Source: VRUE01 sp963717375 (GTDB lineage Bacteria; Actinomycetota; Thermoleophilia; Solirubrobacterales; 70-9). From it: a stretch of 64,000 nucleotides of DNA. Below, piece by piece: positions 18,379 to 27,159 of the stretch (within the stretch, counting starts at the first letter, position 1; the number at the start of each line of letters is the position of its first letter). Location of the stretch: the NCBI GenBank assembly GCA_963717375.1, contig OY970329.1, forward strand, positions 868,001-932,000, read 5' to 3'. The notes beneath the pieces are model-generated. The model worked only from the letters and a program-made list of their open reading frames with translations. It was not told the DNA's origin and ran no database searches. The position numbers and the translations under genes are program-made.

Positions 18379-19675
18379 CGCGCCGGGTCAGGTCCTCGTA
18401 GGTCTCGCGGCGCACAACGACGCGGGCCTCGCCGTCGCGGCAGAAGAGCACCGGCGGGCGCGGCACGCCGTTGTAGTTGCTCGCCATCGCGTAGCCGTAA
18501 GCACCGGTCGCCGGGGTGACGAGAACGTCACCGACGGCCGGCTCGGCGAGCTTCGCGTCGCGAACGATGATGTCGCCTGACTCGCAGTGCATGCCGGCGA
18601 TCGTCGCTGGGCTCTCGGCCGGAGCCGCCGCGCGGTCGGCGATCAGCGCTTCGTAGCGAGAGCCGTAGAGCATCGGCCGCATGTTGTCCGACATGCCGCC
18701 GTCGACCGCGACGTAGGTGCGGATGCTCGGAATCTCCTTGACCGTGCCGACCCGGTAGGCGGTGACGCCGGCGTTGCCGACCAGCGAGCGGCCGGGCTCG
18801 ACCAGGATGCGCACGTCCTTTCCAAAGACCTCGGCGACGCCGCGAAGCTTGACCTCGGCGTAGGTGTCGATCGAGGGTGGCTCGTCCTCGGCGGTATAGG
18901 CGATGCCGAGCCCGCCGCCGACGTTGACGATCCGGCACCAGTCGCCGGCAAGCTCGCCGAGCGCCCGGATCGCCAGCGTGTAGGGCTCCAGCTCGAAGAT
19001 CTGCGAGCCGATGTGAGCGTGCAGTCCGGTCAGGTTGAGTAGGTCGGAGGCGAGCACGCGCTCGATCGCGCGCGCGGCGAGGCCATCGGCGATCCCGAAG
19101 CCGAACTTCGAGTCGAGCTGGCCAGTCTGTACGTAATCGTGAGTGGAGGGCTTGATCCCGGGGGTGATCCGAATCAGCACGTCCTGGGGTGCCTCGAGCA
19201 GCCGCTCGCAGCGCTCGATCTCATCGAAGGAGTCGAGGATCAGGTGGCCGACGCCGGAGCGCGCCGCGAAGAGGATCTCCTCGTCGCTCTTGTTGTTGCC
19301 GTGCATGTGGATGCGGGCGGGGTCGAAGCCGGCGCGCAGTGCCATGTGCAGCTCGCCGCCCGAGGCGACGTCGACCGAGAGGCCCTCCTCGGAGAAGAGG
19401 CGGTAGGCGGCGGTGCAGGGCAGCGACTTGCTGGCGAAGAGCACCTCGAAATCGCCGCCGCCGCCTTCGAAGGCGCCGCGGTAAGCACGGGCGCGGGCAC
19501 GCATGTCGTCTTCGGCGTAGATGTAGGCCGGGGTGCCGAACTCTTCCGCCAGTTCGACCACGTCGCAGCCGGCGATCTCGAGGTGACCGCGCTCGTTGAC
19601 GCGGCTCCCCCCCGGGTAGACCGGGGAACCGGCGATCGGATCCGCCACTGCGCCCGCCTGTCCGTGCTCCGCCAT
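18371..19675 (-). CDS. lysA: Diaminopimelate decarboxylase
   Basis: The 434-residue PLP enzyme makes lysine from meso-diaminopimelate. It has an alanine racemase-like barrel with PLP lysine in FASKSLPC, the phosphate-binding GGGLGIAY, EPGRSLVGNAG, and the active-site CESGD supplied across the dimer. It is first in the lysA-hom-thrC-thrB operon, which groups the aspartate-family branches to lysine and threonine. The start codon follows CACAAT by 8 nt without a clear ribosome binding site. Confidence 0.96.
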   Translation of the reverse strand: MAEHGQAGAVADPIAGSPVYPGGSRVNERGHLEIAGCDVVELAEEFGTPAYIYAEDDMRARARAYRGAFEGGGGDFEVLFASKSLPCTAAYRLFSEEGLSVDVASGGELHMALRAGFDPARIHMHGNNKSDEEILFAARSGVGHLILDSFDEIERCERLLEAPQDVLIRITPGIKPSTHDYVQTGQLDSKFGFGIADGLAARAIERVLASDLLNLTGLHAHIGSQIFELEPYTLAIRALGELAGDWCRIVNVGGGLGIAYTAEDEPPSIDTYAEVKLRGVAEVFGKDVRILVEPGRSLVGNAGVTAYRVGTVKEIPSIRTYVAVDGGMSDNMRPMLYGSRYEALIADRAAAPAESPATIAGMHCESGDIIVRDAKLAEPAVGDVLVTPATGAYGYAMASNYNGVPRPPVLFCRDGEARVVVRRETYEDLTRRDA

Positions 19676-19734
19676 AGGCGGGCATTGTGACGGTTGGGAG
19701 GAAAGCGGCGAGTGGTGGTGTCGTGGAGCCGACG

Positions 19735-20460
19735 CTAGCGTTTGCCGCCGAGCAGGCCGCCGACCGTTTCCACGACTTTGTCGACGGTTTCGCCAACGGG
19801 CGATTCGGGACCGGCGACGCCGGCGACGACTTCTTCGGTGACTTTGGTCACCCCGGCGTTGCCGAGCGTTCCCCCGAGCGTCTGGTCGACCCCGGAAACG
19901 GTGTTGTTGACGGCGCCGGTCACCGCACCCGACGTGGACTGTCCGGTGCCGGCGCCAGAGCCACCCGAGCCACCGGTTCCCGGCAGGGACACCTGGCCGC
20001 CACCTCCGCCGGCGTTCCCGCCTCCCCCGGAGCTCGATGAGGTTGAGGGAGCAGAGGGATTGGCAGCGCCGCCTCCGCTTGCGGGCGGACTGGTGACGGG
20101 AGCTTCGCCTGTGGGCGCGGAGCTGACTGGAGGCGCCGGGCTGGCACCGGGGGTCGCGGCGGCAACCTGCTGCCTGCTTTCGCCGGCGCGATCACCGTGT
20201 TGCCCCTTGGTGCCGCCCGCTGCACTCCTCGGCGCTGCCGCCGCTCCCGCGCCGGCAATGGCCGTCGGCGTCGCAGCACCCCCCGTCGCCGGGTGGCCGC
20301 TCGAGACCGCGGAGCTGTCGCTGCCCCCACCGATGCCGGCCAGGGGCCAGTCCTTCAGGGCCTGCAGCGAGACGAGCAGAACGAAGGCGACGACAGCCGC
20401 CCCAATCAGGGCCGTGCCTGAAACAGCACCAGCAAGGTAGGTATGAGCCTGGCGAACCAT
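19735..20460 (-). CDS. Membrane-anchored low-complexity surface protein
   Basis: The 241-residue product has one membrane segment near the N-terminus (LIGAAVVAFVLLVSLQAL) followed by a long Gly/Ser/Ala/Pro/Thr-rich tail that should be extracytoplasmic. The last 60 residues (VTGAVNNTVSGVDQTLGG onward) look more ordered. There is no recognisable domain. ATG codons occur at 20466 and 20460; GGAGG at 20468-20472 is 7 nt from the second but only 1 nt from the first, so 20460 is chosen. The GC-rich opposite strand is also open but lacks any protein-like features. Confidence 0.65.
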   Translation of the reverse strand: MVRQAHTYLAGAVSGTALIGAAVVAFVLLVSLQALKDWPLAGIGGGSDSSAVSSGHPATGGAATPTAIAGAGAAAAPRSAAGGTKGQHGDRAGESRQQVAAATPGASPAPPVSSAPTGEAPVTSPPASGGGAANPSAPSTSSSSGGGGNAGGGGGQVSLPGTGGSGGSGAGTGQSTSGAVTGAVNNTVSGVDQTLGGTLGNAGVTKVTEEVVAGVAGPESPVGETVDKVVETVGGLLGGKR

Positions 20461-20569
20461 CGACATGCCTCCGTGGGTCGATTGCTACCCAGGGTCGCAG
20501 GATGGAACCATCCGGACATACCTAATATTTGGTTTTCTAAGGAATCTGAGTAATACGTGGACGGGTGAC

Positions 20570-21772
20570 CTAGAGGTAGGCCATCGGATCGGTCACTTCG
20601 CCGTTTATCCGCACCTCGAAATGGAGGTGCGGCCCGAAGCAGTAACCGGTGCAGTCGCTGTAGCCAATGATCTGCCCCTGGGAGACCTGCTGACCGGCGG
20701 AGACCGCGAAGGTCTCCTGGTGGGCGTAACAGGTTGAGAGACCGCCGCCGTGGTCGATGCAGGTGTAGTTGCCGTAGCCGCCACTGCTTGCCTCGGGCTC
20801 GGTGAAGATCACCGTTCCCGCCGCCGCCGCCCGGATCGGCGTTCCGCTGGGCACGGCGATGTCGATCCCGGGGTGGTACTCGTAGGAGCCGTTGATCGTC
20901 CGCGAGCCGAAACCGGAGACGACCGGACCGCTGACCGGCCAGATCAGGCCGCTGCCGTTGCCACCCTGAATCGGCCCCGCAGGCAGCGGAGCCGAGCCGG
21001 TGCCGGCCAGCCGCGCCGCGATCTTGCCCTGGATCGCCGCCACCGAGCCGTCGAGCTCCTCCTCGTGCTTGCGGATCTCGCGCAGCGCGGCGAGCCGCTC
21101 GGCGCGGGCGGAGACCAGGGCCGACTGGCGCCGCTGCACGGCGGCGCGGGCGTTCGCCAGCGCCTGCTCTTCGGCCGCGATCGAGTCGCGGGCCGCCTCG
21201 ATCGTGTTCTTGGCCGTGCGCAGGCGGGTGACCGTTCGTTTCACCTGATCGCGCAGGTCGCGCACACGGCCGACGACGGCTTCGTCCATGCCGTGGATCC
21301 GGTTGAGGTATTCGGTGCGGTCGATCAGATCGTCGTAGCCGTTGGAGCCGACGATGACGCTGAGCACGTCGGGGGTGCCGGTCTCGTAGATCGCGACGAG
21401 GCGATCGCGCAGCGCCACCAGGGCCCGCTTCAGATGCGCCCTCATCACCACTAGCCGTTTCTTGGCAACGCCAAGCTGCGCTTCGGCCCGGTCGAGTTCG
21501 GCCTGCTTGGCATTGAGGCGGACGCGAACGGCGGCCTCGTGATTGCGCAACGTCGCCACCTCGCCCGTGAGCCGGTCGATCTTGTCGCCGAAGTTCGAGA
21601 TCGTCGTGGTCAGAACGCCTTTGCGTTCACGCACCTTGGAGAGCTTTGCTTCCTTGGCGTCGAGCTTCGATTCGAGGTCTTGAGCGGGCGCCGCACTGCT
21701 GGCCACGAGCAGCACTATCAGCGCCGCCGCAGCGGCCAGGAGAGCCGCCAGGGCAAGGCGAGTCTTGAGCAT
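20570..21772 (-). CDS. Exported M23-family peptidase with coiled-coil domain
   Basis: A 400-residue exported protein with an N-terminal signal segment (ALAALLAAAAALIVLLVASS). About residues 35-245 form two long coiled coils, as in CwlO/PcsB/EnvC proteins. Residues 285-400 are a LytM/M23 zinc metallopeptidase with YHPGIDIAV (HxxxD ligands) and GPHLHFEV (HxH). It probably cuts peptidoglycan bridges, with the coiled coil holding it inactive until recruited, for example by FtsEX; no ftsEX is in the window. The 103-bp AT-richer gap after it (20467-20569) shows no gene. Confidence 0.88.
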   Translation of the reverse strand: MLKTRLALAALLAAAAALIVLLVASSAAPAQDLESKLDAKEAKLSKVRERKGVLTTTISNFGDKIDRLTGEVATLRNHEAAVRVRLNAKQAELDRAEAQLGVAKKRLVVMRAHLKRALVALRDRLVAIYETGTPDVLSVIVGSNGYDDLIDRTEYLNRIHGMDEAVVGRVRDLRDQVKRTVTRLRTAKNTIEAARDSIAAEEQALANARAAVQRRQSALVSARAERLAALREIRKHEEELDGSVAAIQGKIAARLAGTGSAPLPAGPIQGGNGSGLIWPVSGPVVSGFGSRTINGSYEYHPGIDIAVPSGTPIRAAAAGTVIFTEPEASSGGYGNYTCIDHGGGLSTCYAHQETFAVSAGQQVSQGQIIGYSDCTGYCFGPHLHFEVRINGEVTDPMAYL

Positions 21773-21801
21773 CGTCGGGCGAGGCTAGCCGAGTCGAGAC
21801 A

Positions 21802-21836
21802 GCCCCAGTTGCAGGGCATTAGCCGTGCAACTGGGC
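21802..21836 (-). terminator. Hairpin between the CDF exporter and M23 peptidase genes
   Basis: GCCCCAGTTGCA (21802-21813) pairs with TGCAACTGGGC (21826-21836), giving a 10-11 bp stem with one bulged base and a 12-nt loop. It lies just after the stop of the minus-strand cation exporter and before the M23 start. No T-tract follows; a U-less terminator is possible. Confidence 0.4.
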
Positions 21837-21842
21837 TTGCGA

Positions 21843-22763
21843 TCAGCCCTGCCCGGGCGCGTTTTCTACGTGGAGCAAGCGCTCGGGAGCCTCTTCCTCC
21901 ATCTGCAGCGTGGTGTGGTCGATGTCGAAGCGCTCGTGCAGGAGGAGCTCGATCCGCCGCCGCACGAGGTCGCGATCGCAATCCGAAGAGACGACGACGT
22001 GGGCTGCAAGCGCGCCGAAGCCCGAGGTCACGGTCCAGATATGCAGGTCGTGCACCGAGCGCACCCCGTCCTGCTCGCAGATCGCCGCCCCCGCGGCATC
22101 GACGTCGACGCCCGTCGGGGCAGCCTCCATCAGCACGCCGACCGGCTCGGATATCAGCCGCCAGGAGGAGAGCAGGATCAGCGCTGCGATCGCGAGGCTG
22201 ACGATCGGGTCGACAATCGAGGATCCGCCGGCGAGGACGAAGCCACCGGCAAGCACGACCCCGAGCGAGCCAAGCGCGTCGGCGGCGGAATGCCGCAGCA
22301 CGCCCTCAAGGTTGACGTCCTCCCTCTCGCCCCGCGCCAGCACCACGGTCGCGGCGACGTTGCCAAGCAGGCCGAGCAGGCCGAGGCCGAGAACGCCGAG
22401 GCCATCGATCTCGGGCGGATCGCCAAGCCGGCCAATCGCGGCATAGGCGATCGCGATCGCAACAACGACGAGGAGCAGCCCATTAACCAGCGCCGCCAGG
22501 ATCTCCGAGCGCTGGTAGCCGAAGGTCATCCGGCCGGCAGCAGGACGAGCCGCCAGCGCGGCAGCGAAGAGTGCCAAGCCGATCGCGCCGACGTCGGAGA
22601 GCAGATGCCCAGCATCGGCCAGCACGGCCAGTGACCCGGTAAGGACACCGCCAACCGCCTCAGCGACCAGCATCGCCCCGTTGATCCCCAAAGCAATCCA
22701 CATCCGCCGCCGGCTGTCGCCGCGCCGCGCTTCCAGCCCGTGCGAGTGAGCGTGCGAGTGCAC
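21843..22763 (-). CDS. Cation diffusion facilitator (Zn/Co/Cd exporter)
   Basis: The 306-residue protein is a CDF/CzcD-type H+ antiporter. A His-rich start (HSHAHSHG) precedes six membrane helices. Metal-site motifs appear in helices 2 and 5: ADAGHLLSDV and RHSAADALGS (HxxxD). The C-terminal cytoplasmic domain (about 210-295) includes VRSVHDLHIWTVTSGF. The GTG start at 22763 follows TAAGCT (22770-22775) by 6 nt, so the mRNA is likely leaderless. The substrate metal cannot be told from sequence; zinc is the commonest. Confidence 0.93.
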   Translation of the reverse strand: MHSHAHSHGLEARRGDSRRRMWIALGINGAMLVAEAVGGVLTGSLAVLADAGHLLSDVGAIGLALFAAALAARPAAGRMTFGYQRSEILAALVNGLLLVVVAIAIAYAAIGRLGDPPEIDGLGVLGLGLLGLLGNVAATVVLARGEREDVNLEGVLRHSAADALGSLGVVLAGGFVLAGGSSIVDPIVSLAIAALILLSSWRLISEPVGVLMEAAPTGVDVDAAGAAICEQDGVRSVHDLHIWTVTSGFGALAAHVVVSSDCDRDLVRRRIELLLHERFDIDHTTLQMEEEAPERLLHVENAPGQG

Positions 22764-22774
22764 GCCCGGAGCTT

Positions 22775-22846
22775 AGAGAGCCATCGGGGGTCCCTTCTCA
22801 GGAACTCCCGCGAAGCGGCCTGAGAAGGGACCCCCGATGGCTCTCT
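22775..22846. repeat. Palindromic element E3 (72 bp)
   Basis: Arms 22775-22802 and 22819-22846 match perfectly over 28 bp with a 16-nt loop (AACTCCCGCGAAGCGG). It fills the space between the divergent-end CDF gene and the stop codon of the acyl-CoA dehydrogenase, which begins 4 bp beyond. The inner arm end reads AGGAAC, like the GGAAC of E1 and E2, and the loop shares CTCCCGC with E1. Confidence 0.88.
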
Positions 22847-22849
22847 GAT

Positions 22850-24127
22850 CTAGGCGGGAACCGGCTCTTTAGCCGGCTCGGCAGCCTTCATCGCCTGCTC
22901 AGCGACTTCGGCGGCATAACCAAGTCGCTCGGAGTATTCGCGGGCCTGCATCCGCGAGATGACCATGCGCTGGATCTCGGCCGTGCCCTCGAACAGCTGG
23001 TAGATCTTGGCGTCGCGGAAGAACTTCTCCAGCGGGCACTCCTTGCTCCAGGCGTAGGGCCCGACCAGGTCCATCAGCGTCGTCGTCGCCCACATCGTCA
23101 CGTCGCCGCCCTTGAGCTTTGACATCGAGCCCTGGCCGCCGCGCATCGGGATGCCGTTGCGTCCCATCCAGGCAGCGCGCTGAACCAGCAGGCGCGCGGC
23201 TTCGATCTCGGTCGCGACATCGGCGAGGGTCTGCTGGATGCGCTGCTCCTGCAGGACCGGCTTGCCGCCCTCGGTCTGGCCGTCGAGGTACTCGAGCGTC
23301 CACTCATAGGCGGCCTGGGCGATGCCGAGCGCCGAGGCGCCGACCAGCGGCCGGGTGATCTCGAAGGTCGCCAGCGCATCTGCGCCACCGCGCGACTTCT
23401 GGCCGGAGCGACCGCGCTCGAGCTTCTTTTCCAGCTTCTCCTCGCCGCCCAGCAGGTTCTCGACCGGGATGCGGCAGTCGTCGAGCACGATCTCGGCGGT
23501 GTGCGAGGCACGGATGCCGAGCTTCGACTCCTTCTTGCCCTGGCTCAGGCCGGGGGTGTCCTTGCCGATCACGAAGGAGGCCTGGCCGCGAGTGCCGAGG
23601 CTTGGGTCGACGGTGGCGACGACGACGTGAACGTCGGCGATGCCGCCGTTGGTGATGAAGACCTTGGTCCCGTTGAGGACCCACTCGTCGCCATCGCGTT
23701 TCGCCGTCGTCTTCAGGCTCTTGACGTCGGAGCCCGCCTGCGGCTCGGTCACGGCGTAGGCGCCGAGCTTGATCTCGTCACCGCTGCCGAAGCACTCGGG
23801 GACCCAGCGGCCGATCTGCTCGGGCGTGCCGGACGAGGCGATTCCCGCCGCGGCGAGGCCGGAGCCGGAGATCGCCAGCGCGATGCCAGCGCAGCCCCAG
23901 TGGAACTCTTCGGCCGAGATCACCTGCATCTGGCCCTCGGAGTCGCCGGCGGAGCGCTGGATGCCCTCGAGGCCGCCGAAGCCCTGCGCCCGCGCCTCCT
24001 TGATCACATCCCAGGGGATGCTCTCCTCTTCGTCGTGCTTGCGGGCCGCGGGCCGGATCACCTCGCGGGCGAAGGTCCGGCAGCGCTCCTTGAACTCCTG
24101 CTGCTCCTCGTTCAGTGCGAAATCCAT
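22850..24127 (-). CDS. Acyl-CoA dehydrogenase
   Basis: A 425-residue FAD flavoenzyme that introduces the first double bond in acyl-CoA oxidation. It has an N-terminal helical domain (FALNEEQQEFKERCRTF), the FAD/substrate strand YAVTEPQAGSDVKSLKT, and a C-terminal helical domain ending IYQLFEGTAEIQRMVISR. ATG 24127 is chosen because AGAGGGG lies 5 nt upstream. The promoter region carries the TTGACTG-GT-CAGTCAA palindrome, identical to that upstream of the thiolase at 33289, so it is probably under TetR-type control. Confidence 0.92.
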   Translation of the reverse strand: MDFALNEEQQEFKERCRTFAREVIRPAARKHDEEESIPWDVIKEARAQGFGGLEGIQRSAGDSEGQMQVISAEEFHWGCAGIALAISGSGLAAAGIASSGTPEQIGRWVPECFGSGDEIKLGAYAVTEPQAGSDVKSLKTTAKRDGDEWVLNGTKVFITNGGIADVHVVVATVDPSLGTRGQASFVIGKDTPGLSQGKKESKLGIRASHTAEIVLDDCRIPVENLLGGEEKLEKKLERGRSGQKSRGGADALATFEITRPLVGASALGIAQAAYEWTLEYLDGQTEGGKPVLQEQRIQQTLADVATEIEAARLLVQRAAWMGRNGIPMRGGQGSMSKLKGGDVTMWATTTLMDLVGPYAWSKECPLEKFFRDAKIYQLFEGTAEIQRMVISRMQAREYSERLGYAAEVAEQAMKAAEPAKEPVPA

Positions 24128-24168
24128 TCGATCCCCTCTTAGCTCTAAGCGTGTGGCCTGCCGACTGA

Positions 24169-24184
24169 TTGACTGGTCAGTCAA
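24169..24184. promoter_or_regulatory. TetR-type operator upstream of acyl-CoA dehydrogenase
   Basis: TTGACTGGTCAGTCAA is a palindrome with 7-bp half-sites and a 2-bp centre. The same 16 bp, within a 21-bp identical stretch, recurs at 33307-33322 next to the thiolase start. Two exact copies at fatty-acid oxidation genes, 42 nt before the start codon here, argue for a shared repressor. The regulator gene is not in the window. Confidence 0.65.
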
Positions 24185-24244
24185 CCAGTTCGTTGAAGAC
24201 TAGCTGACCAGCCAGCCACCAGCCCGCGTGTAGCTTTCCCGGTC

Positions 24245-25585
24245 GTGGCCAGGAAACAGCCCATCAACGCCGAGATTCCGCCGTCGGATGCGCCGGCGGA
24301 GCCCCAAAAGCCGGAGCCGAAGGCAAAGCCGGCGACGCCGAAGCCGGCAAAGCCGCCGCGTAAACCGATTCCGGCGGCACTCAAGGCCGTAGCCGGCTTG
24401 ATCATCGTGGCCGTCGTCTTCCTCGTCGCGGCCGTGCTCGGCGGCGGTGACGCGAACAAGGGCTCCACTGACAAACCCGCGCCAGTCCCAGCGCCACCGC
24501 CGAAGGCGAGCGAAGCGAAGCAGACGCCAACCGCCGAGGCGGCCGAAGAACTGGGCTACCCGTCCTTCGCGACCAACAACACCACCCGCGTCGGCGGCTC
24601 CGATCCGGCCTCCACCGCCGCGGGCGTGGCGCTGGCGGTCTTCCCCTCCGTAACCGTCGCACAGCGACCCGCCGCGGTCGCGATCGCCGATGAAGGGGAA
24701 TGGCAGGCGGCGGTCGCCGCCGCGGTCCTGATGGCGGCGCCGGTCCAGGCGCCGCTGCTGCTCTCCGCAGGGGGCGACCTGCCCGACGCCACCTCGCAGG
24801 CGCTCGAGGCGCTCGACCCACAGGGAAGCAGCGAGACGAATGGGGCTCAAGCGTTCACGATCGGCGCCGCAGCGACCCCGGAGGGATTGAAGACGACAGA
24901 GGTCAAGGGGAGTGACCCCGCGACGCTCGCGGCTGCGGTCGCCGCGCTCCGCGACAAGCTCGCCGGCGAGCCGCCGAAGCAAATCGTCCTCGCCCCCGAA
25001 GACGAGCCCGGCTTCGCGATGCCGGCGGCCGCCTGGGCGGCACGGTCAGGTGACCCGGTTCTGTTCAGCGGCGCCGAAAAGCTGCCGGTGGCGACGCTGA
25101 AGGCACTGGCGCGCCACCCCAAAGTCCCCGTCTACGTGCTCGGCCCCTCCTCGGCGATCTCCTCCGATGTAGTGCGGGAAGCGGCGAAGGTCAGCAAGAA
25201 GGTGCGGCGCGTCTCGGGAGAGGACCCGGTTGAAAACGCGATCGCGCTGGCCCGCTACAGCGCCGGAGATTTCGGTTGGAACATCAACGATCCCGGTCAC
25301 GGCTTCGTCGTCGCTCGCAGCGACTCGCCGCTCGACGCTGCGATCGCCGCGCCGCTCTCGGCCTCGGGCACCTGGGGGCCGCTGTTGCTCACCGAAGACG
25401 CCGATACGCTGCCCAAGGCGCTGCGCGAATATCTGCTCGACGTAAAGCCGGGCTACACCACCGACCCGACCCGCGCCTTCTACAACCACGTTTGGGTAAT
25501 CGGAGACCAGGAGGCCATCGACGTGAACCAGCAAGCCGAGATCGACCAGCTCGCCGAACTGGCGCAGATCGGAGGAGAAGAATGA
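24245..25585 (+). CDS. Cell-wall-binding repeat (CWB2-like) membrane-anchored protein
   Basis: The 446-residue protein has a Pro/Lys-rich cytoplasmic start, one membrane helix (about residues 46-66) and an extracytoplasmic region with repeated alpha/beta units resembling cell wall binding repeat 2. Examples are RVGGSDPASTAAGVALAVF, APLLLSAGGDLPDAT and PVYVLGPSSAIS. Such repeats attach proteins to anionic wall polymers. The GTG at 24245 follows TAGCTT (24231-24236) by 8 nt with no ribosome binding site. It overlaps the next gene by 4 nt (ATGA) and heads a three-gene operon. Confidence 0.78.
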   Translation: MARKQPINAEIPPSDAPAEPQKPEPKAKPATPKPAKPPRKPIPAALKAVAGLIIVAVVFLVAAVLGGGDANKGSTDKPAPVPAPPPKASEAKQTPTAEAAEELGYPSFATNNTTRVGGSDPASTAAGVALAVFPSVTVAQRPAAVAIADEGEWQAAVAAAVLMAAPVQAPLLLSAGGDLPDATSQALEALDPQGSSETNGAQAFTIGAAATPEGLKTTEVKGSDPATLAAAVAALRDKLAGEPPKQIVLAPEDEPGFAMPAAAWAARSGDPVLFSGAEKLPVATLKALARHPKVPVYVLGPSSAISSDVVREAAKVSKKVRRVSGEDPVENAIALARYSAGDFGWNINDPGHGFVVARSDSPLDAAIAAPLSASGTWGPLLLTEDADTLPKALREYLLDVKPGYTTDPTRAFYNHVWVIGDQEAIDVNQQAEIDQLAELAQIGGEE

Positions 25586-25833
25586 GCGAGGCCGAGAGCC
25601 CCGATCTGCTCGGCGGCGCCCACGAGGTCAGCGCCGAGGACATCCGCGCCCTGGCAGGCGCGTCCACTCCCCACTTCGCGCTGCAGGTCCGCAACCGGAT
25701 CCGCCGACTGATCGAGCCGCTCCCCATCGGCCACCCGGCCCGGGTCGAAGGCGAGCGCAAGATCGCCGAGCTCGAAGACCTGGCCGAGCACAGCGGCGAC
25801 CCGCGCGGAACGATGGGCATCGGCAAGCACTGA
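25582..25833 (+). CDS. Small conserved hypothetical protein
   Basis: This 83-residue soluble protein has no recognisable domain; HFALQVRNRIRRLIEPLPIG suggests an amphipathic basic helix, and the tail is charged. It is tightly embedded: its ATG overlaps the stop of the cell-wall-binding protein (ATGA), and its TGA shares one base with the ATG of the following hydrolase. GGAGGAGAAG at 25571-25580 supplies the ribosome binding site. Confidence 0.7.
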   Translation: MSEAESPDLLGGAHEVSAEDIRALAGASTPHFALQVRNRIRRLIEPLPIGHPARVEGERKIAELEDLAEHSGDPRGTMGIGKH

Positions 25834-26501
25834 TGAAGCACCTCGCGCCGGGCGTCTGGCGCCTCAAGGAATTCCCCGCACCCACAATCAACGTCTACCT
25901 CGCTGAGGACGTGCTGATCGACGCCGGGCGGCGCTGGGACAGGCGTCGGATCTTCGCCGAGATCGACGGTCGCGAGATCTCGATGCTGGCCCTGACCCAC
26001 GCCCATCCCGACCACCAGGGCGTCGCCAAGGACGTTTGCGAGGCTCGCGGCATCCCGCTCGCCTGCCACGCCGACGACGTCGAGGCGATGGAAGGACGGC
26101 GAACGATGCAGGAGGCGGCGCCGAACAACCCGTACAACCGGCTAATCAAGCGCATCTGGCAAGGACCGCCATACAAGGTCGATCGCGTCCTCGATGAAGG
26201 CGATGAAATTGCCGGATTCCGCATCATCCACGCGCCGGGACATTCGCGCGGTGAGGTCATCTTCTTCCGCGACTCCGACCGCGTCGCCATCTGCGGCGAC
26301 GTGATCCGCAATATGAGCTACGCGACCGGACGCCCGATGATCGCCGAGCCACCCGAGATCTTCACCTACGACCCGGCCGAGAACCGCCGCTCGATCCGCA
26401 AGCTCGCCGGCCTCGAACCCTCCCTGATCCTTCCCGGCCACGGCCCTGCCGTCACCGACATGGCCGCGTTCGAGCGTTTCGTCGCCCGCCTGCAGGGGTA
26501 G
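25833..26501 (+). CDS. Metallo-beta-lactamase-fold hydrolase
   Basis: A 222-residue MBL-fold enzyme with the metal motif THAHPDHQG (His56, His58, Asp60, His61), a later HAPGHSRGE histidine and ICGDVI aspartate, and a final LPGHGP histidine: a complete binuclear site. This set fits glyoxalase II-like or other thioester/lactone hydrolases. The substrate is unknown. It is translationally coupled (TGATG) to the upstream small gene. Confidence 0.88.
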   Translation: MKHLAPGVWRLKEFPAPTINVYLAEDVLIDAGRRWDRRRIFAEIDGREISMLALTHAHPDHQGVAKDVCEARGIPLACHADDVEAMEGRRTMQEAAPNNPYNRLIKRIWQGPPYKVDRVLDEGDEIAGFRIIHAPGHSRGEVIFFRDSDRVAICGDVIRNMSYATGRPMIAEPPEIFTYDPAENRRSIRKLAGLEPSLILPGHGPAVTDMAAFERFVARLQG

Positions 26502-26550
26502 CGGCGAAGCAGGCTTCGAAACGCGAAGCGAACCTCGGAAGGGAGCCTCG

Positions 26551-27075
26551 ATGAGGAAGCTCAGGAGCAGAGCGCCATCGCCGGCGATGGTCGTCGCCAT
26601 GGTCGCTCTGATCGTCGCGCTGGCGGGGACTGCTTACGCCGCGCAGACAATCAACGGGGGTGCGATCAAGAAGCAGACGATTGGTGCCGGCAAGATCAAG
26701 CACAAGACCCTCACCGGCTACCAGATCAACACCAACAAGCTTGGCGTGGTGCCCTCGGCAAGCCGCGCCGCGCACACCTACTGGGCAGTCGTCAACAACC
26801 CCACCGGCGCCGGCAACGCGGCGCTCGCCCGGGCCAGCGACGCCGGGATCTCAGCCGCCGAGGGCGGCGGTGCGGTCACCGTCACCTTCCCCGTCAACGT
26901 GAGCGCCTGCGCGAACGTCGCCGGCCGCGACAACGCCGGCACCACTGTGCCGGGGCCGGGCTATGCCCAGACCAACACCTCGCCGGCGAACGCCAACGCG
27001 ATTGAAGTCCGCACGCGCGACGAAAAAGGAGCCGACGCAGACGCCGACTTTCACCTGATCGTCGTCTGCCCATAG
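26551..27075 (+). CDS. Exported small beta-repeat protein of a Solirubrobacterales-type family
   Basis: The 174-residue product has a signal peptide (SPAMVVAMVALIVALAGTAYA) and then a short repeat-like segment, INGGAIKKQTIGAGKIKHKT, reminiscent of pentapeptide or beta-solenoid turns. The C-terminal part holds two cysteines (SACANV and VVCP) that may form a disulfide. Proteins with this leader plus NG/K-rich turn pattern are numerous in Solirubrobacterales, from memory; their role is unknown. GGAAGGGAG upstream is a good ribosome binding site. A strong hairpin follows the stop. Confidence 0.75.
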   Translation: MRKLRSRAPSPAMVVAMVALIVALAGTAYAAQTINGGAIKKQTIGAGKIKHKTLTGYQINTNKLGVVPSASRAAHTYWAVVNNPTGAGNAALARASDAGISAAEGGGAVTVTFPVNVSACANVAGRDNAGTTVPGPGYAQTNTSPANANAIEVRTRDEKGADADADFHLIVVCP

Positions 27076-27082
27076 ACGGGGG

Positions 27083-27135
27083 GCGATGTGCGTGCCCGGT
27101 CCCTCTCCGCCACCAGAGGGGCCGGGCCACATCGC
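27083..27135 (+). terminator. Hairpin terminator-like structure (53 nt)
   Basis: Outer stem GCGATGTG (27083-27090) pairs with CACATCGC (27128-27135); inner stem CCCGGTCCCTCT (27095-27106) pairs with AGAGGGGCCGGG (27115-27126) with one G-T wobble. It starts 7 nt after a stop codon. There is no T-tract, so it may be a U-less terminator or a member of the palindromic element family. Confidence 0.55.
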
Positions 27136-27159
27136 GTCAAACGGGCTAGGCTGAGGCAC

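Noticed and set aside
20467..20569. Possible riboswitch in the AT-rich gap before the low-complexity membrane protein
   Set aside because: A GGTAGC segment recalls the c-di-GMP aptamer, but the GGGACGCAAAGCC core is absent.
20609..20632. Perfect 9-bp hairpin CCGCACCTC/GAGGTGCGG in the 3' end of the M23 gene
   Set aside because: It encodes the conserved HLHFEVRI motif, so coding constraint explains it.
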